Positions 7,548 to 17,158 of a stretch of 64,000 nucleotides of DNA are shown here, one piece after another (within the stretch, counting starts at the first letter, position 1; every line of letters starts with the position of its first letter). The notes beneath the pieces were generated by a model. That model saw only the letters and a list, made by a program, of their open reading frames with translations. It was not told the DNA's origin and did no database searches. Position numbers and translations under genes: made by a program. Source of the stretch: Pedobacter roseus (GTDB taxonomy: Bacteria; Bacteroidota; Bacteroidia; Sphingobacteriales; Sphingobacteriaceae); the NCBI RefSeq assembly GCF_014395225.1, contig NZ_CP060723.1, forward strand, positions 5,580,001 through 5,644,000. Reading direction: 5' to 3'.

Positions 7548-9218
7548 ATGAAAACATCAAAGCTTTTAACATCCCTGGTTTATCTGATGATCCTGTCGAT
7601 GATTTCCTGTAAAAAGGCCGACACAGCTTCTTCAGAGGAAAAAATTTCAGATCAACAATCTTTATCAAAAAATGCTTTGCTTGCAAAGCCCAAAAAAGTA
7701 TTATTTATCGGTATAGATGGCTGTGTTTGGAAAGCCATTACAGCTTCAAATGCACCAAACCTTAAAACATTGATGGACCAATCGTACACCAGTACCAACG
7801 CCCTGGCACAGGTGCCAACCTGGTCATCTAATGGTTGGTCCGCATTATTTACCGGAGTTGGTGTGGCCAAGCACAAAGCATCCGACAATAGTTTTTCAGG
7901 TTCAGACTTTGTAAATTACCCTTCTTTTTTTAGGCAGATCAAAACCAGTTTACCTGCGCTGCGTACTGCATCGATTGTAACCTGGTCGTCCATTAACGAT
8001 TTTATAGTAGCCACTCAGGATGTAACTGTGAAGCAGAACAGTGCAAGCGACAACGCCACGGAAACCAGGATTATCCAGGAGATTACCACCAGTAATACTG
8101 ATGTCGCGTTTTGCCATTTCGATGATGTAGATCATGCCGGGCACGCCAGTAATTATAGAACCACTACTCAAATGTATATGGACTCTGTAAAAGCTGTTGA
8201 TGCACGCGTAGGAAGAATTTTAACGGCTTTAAAAGCAAGACCAACTTATAACAATGAAGATTGGCTAATCGTTGTTGCTACAGATCATGGTGGTGATGCC
8301 AGCCACGGTGGGGCCAGTTACCTGGAGCAGAATGCTTTTATTATTTTGAATAATAGTGCCATTACACCTCAACTGGTAAATGCATTGCCAACTACTGCAA
8401 CAGAATCAACGCCACATAGCATTTCTACAGTCGATTTTAAAACCAATATTTATGGTCAGTTGCCTGCCCTTAGTAATTTTAACCTTGGCGCAACCAGTAG
8501 CTTTACCATCGAGTTTAGGGCAAGGGCAACATCAGCTACAAGCGATCCGGTAATTATCGGAAATAAAAACTGGGCAAGTGGTTACAATAAAGGGATTATC
8601 ATTTCCAATAGAAATGGGGTAATCAGGGCTAATTTTGGTGATGGCACCCATAGGCTTGATGTTGATGGCGTTGATTTAACCGATCAGCTTTGGCACCAGG
8701 TAGCCATTGTGGTTAACCGCAGCACGCAAAAAGCAACCATATACGATGGTGGCGTACAAGTTGCAGAAGGTAATATTTCTGCCGTAGGCGATTTAGAAAG
8801 TGGTACCACATTTAAAATAGGACAGGATGGTACGGGTAATTATAATCCTTACTTTACTGGTAATATTTCAGAAATCAGGTTGTTCAAATCTGCTTTACCT
8901 GCAAGCAGTATCAGTGCTTATAGTTTTACGGCCATAACTTCGTCGCACCCACAAAATGCTGACCTCGTTTTGTATACTAAAGGAAATGAAGGCTCAGGAA
9001 CAAGCTATAACGGAAGTTTGGTTACACCTAAAATAGATATTCTGACCAAAAATAGCGCAACTATTACCTGGACTGCCTTAACTACCCCTATATTCAAACG
9101 TAAAACAACAGATTATCATGGCGCGCCTTATTTATACAATGTGGCACCTACCATATTAAAATTCCTGGGTATAGCTAAGCCTGCTTATTACGATGGCAGT
9201 ACGCTGATTAATTTTTAA
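7548..9218 (+). CDS. Type I phosphodiesterase/nucleotide pyrophosphatase-like lipoprotein with inserted LamG domain
   Basis: A 556-residue exported protein with lipoprotein signal MKTSKLLTSLVYLMILSMISC. The alkaline-phosphatase-fold core opens with KKVLFIGIDGC, where D is a metal ligand, and continues with TWSSNGWSALFTG (nucleophile region), CHFDDVDHAGH and ATDHGGDASHG, all typical metal-binding sites of PF01663 hydrolases. Residues about 285-465 resemble a LamG/concanavalin domain (FTIEFRARAT, WHQVAIVVNRSTQKATIY, GNISEIRLF). The phosphatase end returns after it with LYNVAPTILKFLGI, so the LamG domain interrupts the catalytic fold. Likely substrates are phosphodiesters or phosphomonoesters outside the cell; the exact one is unknown. 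Confidence 0.85.
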   Translation: MKTSKLLTSLVYLMILSMISCKKADTASSEEKISDQQSLSKNALLAKPKKVLFIGIDGCVWKAITASNAPNLKTLMDQSYTSTNALAQVPTWSSNGWSALFTGVGVAKHKASDNSFSGSDFVNYPSFFRQIKTSLPALRTASIVTWSSINDFIVATQDVTVKQNSASDNATETRIIQEITTSNTDVAFCHFDDVDHAGHASNYRTTTQMYMDSVKAVDARVGRILTALKARPTYNNEDWLIVVATDHGGDASHGGASYLEQNAFIILNNSAITPQLVNALPTTATESTPHSISTVDFKTNIYGQLPALSNFNLGATSSFTIEFRARATSATSDPVIIGNKNWASGYNKGIIISNRNGVIRANFGDGTHRLDVDGVDLTDQLWHQVAIVVNRSTQKATIYDGGVQVAEGNISAVGDLESGTTFKIGQDGTGNYNPYFTGNISEIRLFKSALPASSISAYSFTAITSSHPQNADLVLYTKGNEGSGTSYNGSLVTPKIDILTKNSATITWTALTTPIFKRKTTDYHGAPYLYNVAPTILKFLGIAKPAYYDGSTLINF

Positions 9219-9239
9219 ACCAACACCATCATGTAAATC

Positions 9240-9275
9240 AAAAAGCTGTATCCTCATTGAGGGTACAGCTTTTTG
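9240..9275. terminator. Bidirectional intrinsic terminator
   Basis: AAAAGCTGTATCCTC pairs with GAGGGTACAGCTTTT around a short loop, with one G-T pair. A-rich and T-rich flanks let it work in both directions. It separates the phosphodiesterase gene (plus) from tssK (minus). Confidence 0.85.
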
Positions 9276-9299
9276 ATAAATTTACTCCGAGAAATATTA

Positions 9300-10439
9300 T
9301 TAATCCAGCAACGTCCAGGTTTTTCTGGCCTGTACCTGCTGTACCACCTGTTGTTCGGCAACCACAATGTTTTCTTTGCGTTGGCCGATGTATTCTAATC
9401 CGCTTAATTTATTCCAAAGCGCAACCAGTACATTCATAAATTCGCTGGCCATTACCATGCTGTTATTGATCTGTTTATGGTCATATACCAGTTCGATGGT
9501 TTTAGCCAGAAGTTCTTCAAAATTTCCTGGCGTTACATCTTTCCACTCGTAAAAGTATTTTAACAGTTCTTCTCTTTCGCGGGGGTCAATCAATTTTATT
9601 GCCGTGAAAAAGATATGTGCCAGGCTCGAAAAATAACCAACCAACACTACAGGCGATTCGCGGTGTGCGATGTTTCTGTATTCATAAAACAAACCTGCAA
9701 TGTAATCTACAATTTTTTCCGAAATCAGGCGGATATTTTTGCCAAGAGGTGTAATATTATCCCGTCCACCTGTTTTGTCAATAATCTTAAATGCAGCCAA
9801 CTGTAAGTCGTTCAGTAAAACACTGAAAGATTCATAGTACCTGATTAATGCCGGGTGACTTGTTATTGTTGTGCTTGGTGGGATATAGCTATTATTAATC
9901 GATAACCTTCCGTTTTCATAGTAAACCTGCCCGATGGTCAGAAAATAACTGTCTGCCGTTTGCGAGCCTACTTCACTTTCGGGTAAAACCGCAATAGAAT
10001 AACCTTTGGCTAATTCAGGGTAACGGATTGGACTTTCATCAGGGCTTGGTGTGCCGGTGGGTACGCGGTTAAACGGGCTAACCACCAATAAAATAACATA
10101 GTTTCGTGGTTCTGACTGACCAAAATAATGGTTATGAACCAGTGTATCCATATTATCAGATTGTACAATATCAATATGGCAACCTTCAGGTGTAACCGCA
10201 TTACAATACCTTACACGCACCTCAATGTGGTTAGTTGCCTTTTCAATAATTTCGATATCGTGCGAACTTTTGTAGCCCGCAAATGGCGGTAAAAATCCGT
10301 AATTACTGTTATTTAACTGCAGCGATACGGCATCCCGTACAAAATCCTGCAAATAGAGATCGCTTACGGTAAAGTGATCGCTGGAGAGCTTCATGCCATT
10401 AATCCAGTTGATGGATTTATATTTTAGCGGCTTTATCAT
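9300..10439 (-). CDS. tssK: T6SS baseplate protein TssK
   Basis: A 379-residue cytoplasmic protein. In T6SS, TssK trimers link the baseplate wedge to the envelope complex. The N-terminus matches the family: KSINWINGMKLSSDHF is the version of the conserved W-x-x-G-M-x-(L/I)-x-x-x-H/HF opening, followed by a beta-sandwich shoulder and a helical C-terminal domain. It is the second gene of a minus-strand pair with tssN, 21 bases apart, and is followed by a bidirectional terminator. Confidence 0.88.
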   Translation of the reverse strand: MIKPLKYKSINWINGMKLSSDHFTVSDLYLQDFVRDAVSLQLNNSNYGFLPPFAGYKSSHDIEIIEKATNHIEVRVRYCNAVTPEGCHIDIVQSDNMDTLVHNHYFGQSEPRNYVILLVVSPFNRVPTGTPSPDESPIRYPELAKGYSIAVLPESEVGSQTADSYFLTIGQVYYENGRLSINNSYIPPSTTITSHPALIRYYESFSVLLNDLQLAAFKIIDKTGGRDNITPLGKNIRLISEKIVDYIAGLFYEYRNIAHRESPVVLVGYFSSLAHIFFTAIKLIDPREREELLKYFYEWKDVTPGNFEELLAKTIELVYDHKQINNSMVMASEFMNVLVALWNKLSGLEYIGQRKENIVVAEQQVVQQVQARKTWTLLD

Positions 10440-10460
10440 AGTAGATGTTTTTAGTATAGA

Positions 10461-11354
10461 TTAGATAAAGATAGCACTTTCGCCAACTTCGTTAGGCTTA
10501 TTTACATTTTCCGATACGCGTTTCGCATAAATCGTCATTTTTTCGGTAATGCCGTTTTCAATGATATCAAGATCCGGATCGATAAAGATATTCCGTTTAA
10601 AAAAGGAAGTTTTGATAAAGAAAATCCATTTGTAGTTCTCCATATCATCGCCTTTAAACTCTACAGGGCTTTTGGCAAACTTCAAATTGTAATCATCAAT
10701 AAACTTATGGAACCAGATACCGAAGTTCATATTTTCTACCGCTTTTACCTTTACCTTTAAAGGTTCGGGGTCGCTGCTTTTTTTGTACAGCTCCAGTTCT
10801 AATACTAATAAGCGGTTAAAATCTACGTGGTCCATATTAATGTCCAGCGGAGTATCAGGATATCTCCAGATTTTGTAAATTTCTGAAGGGATGCCCAATA
10901 AGGCAACATAGGCCCACCAAAAAATTAGCGGTACAAAAAAGCAGATGATACTGCCTGCACCAAACCAGCCAAAGTTTACCGAACTTAACCAATTAAAGGC
11001 CAATTGAAACAGATACACCGATAAAATAGCCGAAACTAAAGTAGCAAAAAAGATAAAAACCTTACGCTCCAGTAAATCTTTAGGGTAGTATTTTGTTAAC
11101 AGATAAACAAAAAGAGAACCCATTATAAGGTAGAAAATACAACAGATAATGTAGCCCCATGGCATGAAATTAAAGTTCAGAAAACCCAGAAAACCCGGAA
11201 TTGCTAAAATAATACCAATAAGCAGAACACTTACGATGAGTCTTTTGTTATTGAGAAACTGGTTCTTCTTGTTAATGATAGAAAGTACTGCCGTTGACAC
11301 CAGAAAGATCAGCGGGAATAAGAGAAAGCGAATAAAAAATGATTGAACGTCCAT
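10461..11354 (-). CDS. tssN: T6SSiii membrane protein TssN
   Basis: A 297-residue protein with five hydrophobic segments in the first half (about residues 7-27, 36-58, 64-87, 97-120 and 127-152) and a soluble C-terminal half. This layout, and the position next to tssK, fit TssN, a subtype-iii-specific inner-membrane component that replaces the TssJLM envelope complex of other subtypes. It is the first gene of the tssN-tssK unit, divergent from tssG across 116 bases that must hold both promoters. Confidence 0.85.
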   Translation of the reverse strand: MDVQSFFIRFLLFPLIFLVSTAVLSIINKKNQFLNNKRLIVSVLLIGIILAIPGFLGFLNFNFMPWGYIICCIFYLIMGSLFVYLLTKYYPKDLLERKVFIFFATLVSAILSVYLFQLAFNWLSSVNFGWFGAGSIICFFVPLIFWWAYVALLGIPSEIYKIWRYPDTPLDINMDHVDFNRLLVLELELYKKSSDPEPLKVKVKAVENMNFGIWFHKFIDDYNLKFAKSPVEFKGDDMENYKWIFFIKTSFFKRNIFIDPDLDIIENGITEKMTIYAKRVSENVNKPNEVGESAIFI

Positions 11355-11470
11355 TAATTTTTATAGATGTGATGTACTACAAATATAGTATCTTTAGTAT
11401 TTGATTATAATCCTATTTTTTTCGATAATATAAATTTAACCTATAACAAAGAACTAAGCTTAAAGTTTAA

Positions 11471-12409
11471 ATGAAAAAAGAAAGTTTGATTAATAACGAA
11501 CTCTTTACAGATTATAAAGCTGTAGCACATGCTGCAGACCTGATTGAACGTAAGGTAATTGATGCAGACAGGATAGAAATTATACCAGTTGGGCCTGATA
11601 AACGCGCTTTTGCCAAAGATATCGAAAGTACCACAGCTTATTATTCGGAGAAAAGAAGGCACGAACGCATCCGCATCAACACCAACCGCGAAGGTTTGTA
11701 TGATATGCTGCCCGAAGGGCTTTTCCACAGGCCGCCAACAGGCAGTGCTGGCATGGATGAGGAATCGATGATAAAAGACATCAGAGATAGGAGAGAGGAA
11801 GAAAAGGAAGCCAGGTTATTTTTTACTCCCTTTGATGCTGAAATTAATTATGTAAGGATCATGACCGAGTTGTATGAAAATATGCTCGATAAAAAAACAA
11901 CTTATGCTGATCTTAGCCAGATCTTCGAGTTTGGCTGGGATGAATTTAACCTGTTGAATAAAGAACAGAGCATTATCTGGATGCACCTGCTGCCCGAAAT
12001 CCAGCAGAAAAGAAACGATATCGATTTTGTATCAAAGGTACTAACCGCGTTGTTTAACCTTCCTATTGCCATTGTTGATGCTACAGCAAATATTGCCCCG
12101 GTAAAAATTGCTGAAGAAATGCAGATGCAGCTTGGCGCAAGCGCATTGGGTATTGATACCATTATAGGCGACAGCTTTACACCAGAACACGAGGCTTACA
12201 ACATCAATATTGGGCCAACTTCTCCACAGGAACTGATCAAATTTATTCCCGGGCAAAAAAACAGGGCCATTATGGATATGGCCATTAGTTATTTAATGCC
12301 AGTAGATGCAGAAGTAAATGTAGAACTACTTACAGCAACCGATTATCAGGAAACGGTATTAAGTGAAAATGGCGAAAGTGCTTTTTTAGGTTATACGGTG
12401 TATATTTAA
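11471..12409 (+). CDS. tssG: T6SS baseplate protein TssG-like
   Basis: A 312-residue soluble protein without signal or membrane segment. It sits between tssN and tssF on the opposite strand. The core lacks an obvious short signature, but length, an acidic-basic N-terminal stretch, a central FNLLNKEQSIIWMHLLPEI helix and a C-terminal beta region fit the TssG wedge protein of subtype iii, which pairs with TssF; no other ORF here could fill that role. It forms a single-gene unit. The assignment rests more on context than on motif. Confidence 0.72.
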   Translation: MKKESLINNELFTDYKAVAHAADLIERKVIDADRIEIIPVGPDKRAFAKDIESTTAYYSEKRRHERIRINTNREGLYDMLPEGLFHRPPTGSAGMDEESMIKDIRDRREEEKEARLFFTPFDAEINYVRIMTELYENMLDKKTTYADLSQIFEFGWDEFNLLNKEQSIIWMHLLPEIQQKRNDIDFVSKVLTALFNLPIAIVDATANIAPVKIAEEMQMQLGASALGIDTIIGDSFTPEHEAYNINIGPTSPQELIKFIPGQKNRAIMDMAISYLMPVDAEVNVELLTATDYQETVLSENGESAFLGYTVYI

Positions 12410-12493
12410 AACACTTCAAAATGGCTATAATTACTAAACAGTGTTCGATTAATATTTATTCGTAATAATTAACTAGCCTTATGTAAATGCGAT

Positions 12494-12578
12494 CGTCATT
12501 CCCAACACGATAGCTATCGGGTTGATTGGGAACCTTAATAAAATAAGCTTTATGATTCCCGCCTGCGCGGGAATGACG
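12494..12578. repeat. REP-like inverted-repeat element
   Basis: CGTCATTCCC (12494-12503) and GGGAATGACG (12569-12578) form 10-base inverted arms. Inside are a CGATAGCTATCG palindrome near 12509 and a hairpin ATTCCCGC-CTGC-GCGGGAAT (12555-12574). It lies between the convergent tssG and tssF genes. The same arms occur at 59566-59640, so this is a dispersed element. It could serve as a transcription barrier between the converging units. Confidence 0.75.
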
Positions 12579-12587
12579 ACCTTCTTA

Positions 12588-14453
12588 CTAAACCGCCCTA
12601 TACAAAGCTGGCTTTAACATTAACCGGTAATGCACATTCATAGTACTTCTCAGATTTAATTTTGCCAATGTTAAACTCAAAAGCTCTTCCCAATCTTGCG
12701 CGTCGAGTTTAAGGTTATCTGCTGGTTCGATCAAAATATCAGTGGTTTTAATGAACCCTGCATTTGGCTTATTATCCATTATCAAGCCTTTGGCCAGGCT
12801 AATGCTTTTTAGTTTATTCCCAAGTTCGTAGCGGCAAAAGTTGATCACATCTGCTTTAGTAATAATCCGGTCGGCAGTGGTTAAGCCATATTTGTAAGCC
12901 TGCACCCTGTTCGTTGCATTTAATCTCGATCGGCCACCTTTTGTTTGGCTTAGTAAAAAAATACTCTCTGCGTTAACTTTATTATTATCATATACCGCCA
13001 GGCGGCTGCCTGCATTAATATGATTGGCTTCTTCGGCCTGCGTAACCCAGATATCTAAAAATAAAATATCGGCATCATCAATCGGTTTCAATACAATATA
13101 ACTGGGCAGTTCTTTTATATCTTTAAGTGCCGAACGGCTTTTTTGTTCAATAAGTGCAATGTTTTGTTCCAGGTTTTTAAGAATTGTGCTTAAAAAATCA
13201 GGTCCGTAGGCTGAAAATGCAGCTTTTTCATCGCGTAATAATTCAAATAGATAATCTACCAGTTCTTTTGCATTTCTGGTATCAAAACGCTCCGTACCCC
13301 CATACCTGATTGAAAAAGAACCATCACCTTTTTCGTTCTCGTTGGTATAAGGAATTTCGTTATAACTTTTTCCCTTGTTATCCTTCAGGTTTTCTACTGC
13401 CAGCATCTGGTCGAGCGCTTCAGTTTTAATAGGGATAATGTTGTTCATCGTTTTAAGCCTGTGTTTAATCTGGCTTAACCGCTTATTTACAACCGGGAAG
13501 GCATTGATATAAATATGTAGCTCATTCAGCATTTCCTGATTAATGGCGGCCGGAAAAACTACCTTAAGCCATTTTACCGAATCATCGATCTTATTTAGTG
13601 CAGCTGGTTGAAATAAGTTTGCAAACTCGGCAGGAAGCTCCTTCGTGTCGTCAATGTTGAAATCGTTAAGGTCGCCAAGGGTAATAAACCTGTTGCTGTA
13701 AAATTGCAGCACGTCGGCTTTAATCAGGTTAAGCAATTGTTTATGTTGAAAAGGAGCCTGTATTTTACCCGTTAAAGGCTCGTCCATAAAGCGCTCGGTA
13801 TAACCTGTGAGTTCGTTTTCTTTGTAAAACCATTTTCCTAACGATAACAGGTCGTAAGTGTTTTCAGGCACCGAATAGTTTTTCCAGTCGAAAAATAAAT
13901 TCAGTTTATTAAAATCCATCCAGTTATTTATCCCGCTAAAGCCAATATAAAGGGTGTTTTTATCAAGCAAAGTACCAGGCAGTGTATTATGGGCGGGCCG
14001 TTTGCCCATTTGTTCTACGTCAAAAAGTGTATTCCCGGTAGCAATATATTTTATCGATGCATTATTAACTTTTACATTATGGAGTGGGCTAAAAAAAATA
14101 TCGGTTTTCTTCGGTTTATCATTTTCCTGCTGAATGTTTTTCTTAAAAGCAAACTGGCTGTAAGGCGATAGGTAATCTTCCTGTTCAATAGGTCTCGCAT
14201 GCATAATGGCATGTGCCGGTAAAGATGAAGTTAAATGATCGGGAGCCAGGATGCGGCTGATCTTATCAAAGATTCTGTTCTCCAGATTTTTTACATCATT
14301 GGCAACATTAAAAAGCTCGTTGCTTAGGGCCTCAATAATCAACCTTACCAATGGATCGAAGTCGTTACTGTCTTTAACATTCCAGAAATCTTCGGCATTT
14401 TTTACAATTCTGTTCCGGATTTCGTCTTTGGATGAATAAAAAACTGGTTTCAT
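12588..14453 (-). CDS. tssF: T6SS baseplate protein TssF
   Basis: A 621-residue cytoplasmic protein, the main wedge subunit of the T6SS baseplate, normally as a TssF2-TssG complex. The N-terminus is typical: DPLVRLIIEALSNELFN, then RIFDKISRILAPDHLTSSLPAHAIMHARP, which corresponds to the conserved DP-hydrophobic-RL(L/I)E and P-x-H-S/A-x-A region of TssF. It lies 26 bases downstream of tssE in the same minus-strand unit. The length is normal for the family. Confidence 0.92.
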   Translation of the reverse strand: MKPVFYSSKDEIRNRIVKNAEDFWNVKDSNDFDPLVRLIIEALSNELFNVANDVKNLENRIFDKISRILAPDHLTSSLPAHAIMHARPIEQEDYLSPYSQFAFKKNIQQENDKPKKTDIFFSPLHNVKVNNASIKYIATGNTLFDVEQMGKRPAHNTLPGTLLDKNTLYIGFSGINNWMDFNKLNLFFDWKNYSVPENTYDLLSLGKWFYKENELTGYTERFMDEPLTGKIQAPFQHKQLLNLIKADVLQFYSNRFITLGDLNDFNIDDTKELPAEFANLFQPAALNKIDDSVKWLKVVFPAAINQEMLNELHIYINAFPVVNKRLSQIKHRLKTMNNIIPIKTEALDQMLAVENLKDNKGKSYNEIPYTNENEKGDGSFSIRYGGTERFDTRNAKELVDYLFELLRDEKAAFSAYGPDFLSTILKNLEQNIALIEQKSRSALKDIKELPSYIVLKPIDDADILFLDIWVTQAEEANHINAGSRLAVYDNNKVNAESIFLLSQTKGGRSRLNATNRVQAYKYGLTTADRIITKADVINFCRYELGNKLKSISLAKGLIMDNKPNAGFIKTTDILIEPADNLKLDAQDWEELLSLTLAKLNLRSTMNVHYRLMLKPALYRAV

Positions 14454-14479
14454 GTGTAGAATATTATGGGCGTTTTAGA

Positions 14480-14914
14480 TTAGGTTGATAGCGGGCTGAG
14501 GAATAAAGCAGTATTAAAAAAATATTTTTCACCTGTGGTTTTTATCAGTGCCCGGACACTAATATCTACCTTTTTTTTGATCTCCGTTATCTTACGCAAA
14601 GGATATACATTCTCTACTTCCGTAATGCGTACTTCTACCGCAGTATTATAGATTCTGAACTCGTAATCAGTGATCGATTTCAACAGCGATTTGCGGAATT
14701 TTTCCTCCCAGATGCTTTCACTTACGATTAATTCAAAATCGAGGTCCCATATCTCACAACCAAAATCATTATGGTACCGGTGCTCCCCAAAGCGGGTAAA
14801 AATGATCAGTTCTATGTGGTTTGAAATCGATCTTCCGAGGTCAGCAGGCTGTAGCCCAGTGCCCGAGAAAAGAGACTTAAATCTGAAGGGTTTGTTGTAA
14901 AAATTTTCAGACAT
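14480..14914 (-). CDS. tssE: T6SS baseplate protein TssE (gp25-like)
   Basis: A 144-residue protein of the phage gp25 lysozyme-fold family that starts sheath polymerisation on the baseplate. The central SISNHIELIIFTRFGEHRYHNDFGCEIWDLDF is gp25-like (core SNHIELIIFTRFGEHR), in which an E-x-x-hydrophobic-T-x-x-G-x-R/H-pattern is conserved. It is the first gene of the tssE-tssF unit, divergent from tssO across 179 bases. Confidence 0.88.
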   Translation of the reverse strand: MSENFYNKPFRFKSLFSGTGLQPADLGRSISNHIELIIFTRFGEHRYHNDFGCEIWDLDFELIVSESIWEEKFRKSLLKSITDYEFRIYNTAVEVRITEVENVYPLRKITEIKKKVDISVRALIKTTGEKYFFNTALFLSPLST

Positions 14915-15093
14915 AGATGGTTTGGCTTAAAGTTTGTTAAAAGTAAAAGAAATAAAATCGTTTTAATAACCAAACAACAAATATTAAAAATTGTTATAGT
15001 ACAATGTTAATTTGAAAAGGTTTGTGTGATTTTACGTGAGGTCGATGTCAGATTAATATGATAACTAATACTATGTGAAATTATTAATGCTCT

Positions 15094-15615
15094 ATGAAAC
15101 CCATTAACGCCATCGAAATTAGAACTGCTTATACCAGGTTTATTTTAAACTTTGTATTCCTGACGCTTTTCTCCATCCTTTCTATTTACCTCTTTTTTGC
15201 AGCATCCGATTATGAGTACACTTTACTCGATAAAAAGGTTAAAGAGACCGAAAAGCTATCTTATTTAAGAAAAGATATCAATACCAATTTCGACCTTATT
15301 CTGCTCCGCTTTAAAGAACTTGCCCAATACCGCGATTATAACGCCAATGAAATGAGCAAGCAGAGCATCCTGCTAGGCGATATTCAAAGTGCCAATAACA
15401 GGATTAAAGATCTTGTATCCAAAAAAACACAAACCAGTCCGAGTTTCGAATTATACGAAAAACTGAACAAAAATGTTGGTGCCATGGCCGATCTGCAAGA
15501 TTCGCTCATTAACACACGCGGCGATATCCAACGGTATAAAGAACAGATCAACGATTGCCACCGTGCAAACCAGGCTGCTGCAAATAAAATTAAAAACGGA
15601 AGATTCGGCCGATAA
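15094..15615 (+). CDS. tssO: T6SSiii inner-membrane protein TssO
   Basis: A 173-residue bitopic protein: a short cytosolic start (MKPINAIEIRTAYTRF), one membrane helix at about 17-40, then a long charged helical periplasmic region likely to form a coiled coil. This matches TssO, a subtype-iii envelope-complex subunit. It is the first gene of the long plus-strand unit that runs through tssC; the next gene starts 9 bases after its stop. Confidence 0.82.
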   Translation: MKPINAIEIRTAYTRFILNFVFLTLFSILSIYLFFAASDYEYTLLDKKVKETEKLSYLRKDINTNFDLILLRFKELAQYRDYNANEMSKQSILLGDIQSANNRIKDLVSKKTQTSPSFELYEKLNKNVGAMADLQDSLINTRGDIQRYKEQINDCHRANQAAANKIKNGRFGR

Positions 15616-15624
15616 CTAAAGATT

Positions 15625-16110
15625 ATGATAAAATTAAGCATAAAAGAAAGGCGCGAACAATTCTTGTTTTTTGTGGCGCTGTTTATTTTTACAGTTGGGC
15701 TTTTAAGCTTCGGTATTTTTTATAGCAATACCTCGCGCTACGAAATTTCTAAAGAAGAGCTCGAAGTTAAGATTAATGAGAACGAAGCATTCGAAAGCAT
15801 GGTGAAAGAAACTTCGCCTACCATCGATACCACTTATAAACAGATTACCCGCTATAATCCAAACGTACAAGCTGTTTTCTTAAAAAACGATATCCAAAAC
15901 TCATTAGGCTCTATCAGGGCAGCGTTTGACCGTAAAGCTTCAGACTCGCGCTACAAAATATTTGTTCAAACCGCTCAGCTGTACGACAGATTATTTTACG
16001 ATAGACAGGAACAGAACAGAAACATTTCAGATATCGAACTGCATAAAAGGCAACTAGACGACTGCATTACCAACAGGCGCCAGTTGCAGCAAACCATGTC
16101 TGCACGATAA
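15625..16110 (+). CDS. T6SSiii small membrane protein, TssO/TssP-like
   Basis: A 161-residue bitopic protein with one membrane helix at about 14-33 and a helical periplasmic part. The opening (SIKERREQFLFF) and overall architecture mirror the TssO just upstream, so it may be a TssO paralogue or the subunit called TssP elsewhere. I cannot decide between these from sequence alone. It is tightly placed between tssO and the PKD gene, which supports a role in the same envelope complex. Confidence 0.7.
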   Translation: MIKLSIKERREQFLFFVALFIFTVGLLSFGIFYSNTSRYEISKEELEVKINENEAFESMVKETSPTIDTTYKQITRYNPNVQAVFLKNDIQNSLGSIRAAFDRKASDSRYKIFVQTAQLYDRLFYDRQEQNRNISDIELHKRQLDDCITNRRQLQQTMSAR

Positions 16111-16144
16111 ATATCCCAAAAACAACCTATAAAAAACGCTACCT

Positions 16145-17122
16145 ATGTCTGACACAAACACCAAGCAAGTTAATTCAAATTCGCAGGGCTATGTTATTCT
16201 TTACATTTTATTAGCTGTATTGCTCTTAACAGGCCTTATTTTCTTATTTAAAAGTTCATTGTTCGAAAAAAGAGCAATTGATGCGCGAATTTTAAAAGAT
16301 GAAATTTATTTAAACGAAGATTTAGTTTTCACTGATAATACCCCAAAAGCTTCAAAATGGTTATGGGAATTCGGAAATGGTGAAAAAGCCACTACTAAAA
16401 CCGGCGCTTACCATTATACTAAACCTGATACTTACATTGTACGCCTAACTGTTGATGGCGAACTTCGCCAGGAATTTCCGGTTACGGTAAGAGATACCGT
16501 ACACACACCGGTTATAGACAGTGTATTAACCATCAGCGGGCCAACTGCCGGTTTGGTTAATGAAGAAATCAGGTTAGAGGGTGATGGCGAAGGAAAAGAT
16601 TTCGAATGGTCTTTCGGCGAAACCGGCCGTGTAGATGTGAAAGGTAAAACAGCCTTATACACTTACCGCGCACCAGGTAAATATGTAGTTCGTTTACGCT
16701 CTGATAAAAGCCGCAAGCCTGCTTTCTTAAATATTTTGATTACCGATCCTAATGCCGAAATTGTAGAAGATCTTGTTGCCCCTGGTGATGGTGAACGTAA
16801 AACCATCGATGATATCAGGGCCCGCCTACAAGCCATTGCCAACGGTGCCGATTTTAATTCCAATTATTACTACCTCGTTAACAAATATATGTGCGGCAAC
16901 GAAAAAGTAACAGTTAATGTAGAAATGAACGGGAAGAAAAAACAGACCGATATTTATTCATACTGCATGGGGCTAACTTTTGGGGGCGAAATTGCCGTTG
17001 ATGAAGCGCAGCTCACCATTAAGCCAAACTCTACCTGTGCCAGTTTATTAAACATCAAACAACATTCGGGAACGGCCCAGCCTGCGGCAACAAATGCCGA
17101 AGCTACTGCCAAAACAAAATAG
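16145..17122 (+). CDS. T6SSiii envelope protein with two PKD domains
   Basis: A 325-residue protein with a cytosolic start, a membrane helix at about 17-37 and a periplasmic part. Two PKD-type Ig-like domains are visible: one at about 50-110 (WLWEFGNGEKATTKTG, YIVRLTVDG) and one at about 120-198 (FEWSFGETGRVDVKG, YVVRLRSDK). A C-terminal region with two cysteines follows. It lies between the TssO-like gene and tssR, so it probably belongs to the TssN/O/P/Q/R trans-envelope complex; TssP is the likeliest name but I cannot confirm it. Confidence 0.72.
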   Translation: MSDTNTKQVNSNSQGYVILYILLAVLLLTGLIFLFKSSLFEKRAIDARILKDEIYLNEDLVFTDNTPKASKWLWEFGNGEKATTKTGAYHYTKPDTYIVRLTVDGELRQEFPVTVRDTVHTPVIDSVLTISGPTAGLVNEEIRLEGDGEGKDFEWSFGETGRVDVKGKTALYTYRAPGKYVVRLRSDKSRKPAFLNILITDPNAEIVEDLVAPGDGERKTIDDIRARLQAIANGADFNSNYYYLVNKYMCGNEKVTVNVEMNGKKKQTDIYSYCMGLTFGGEIAVDEAQLTIKPNSTCASLLNIKQHSGTAQPAATNAEATAKTK

Positions 17123-17158
17123 ATTAACATCTCCTAATTTTAAGCTCATCTACAGATT

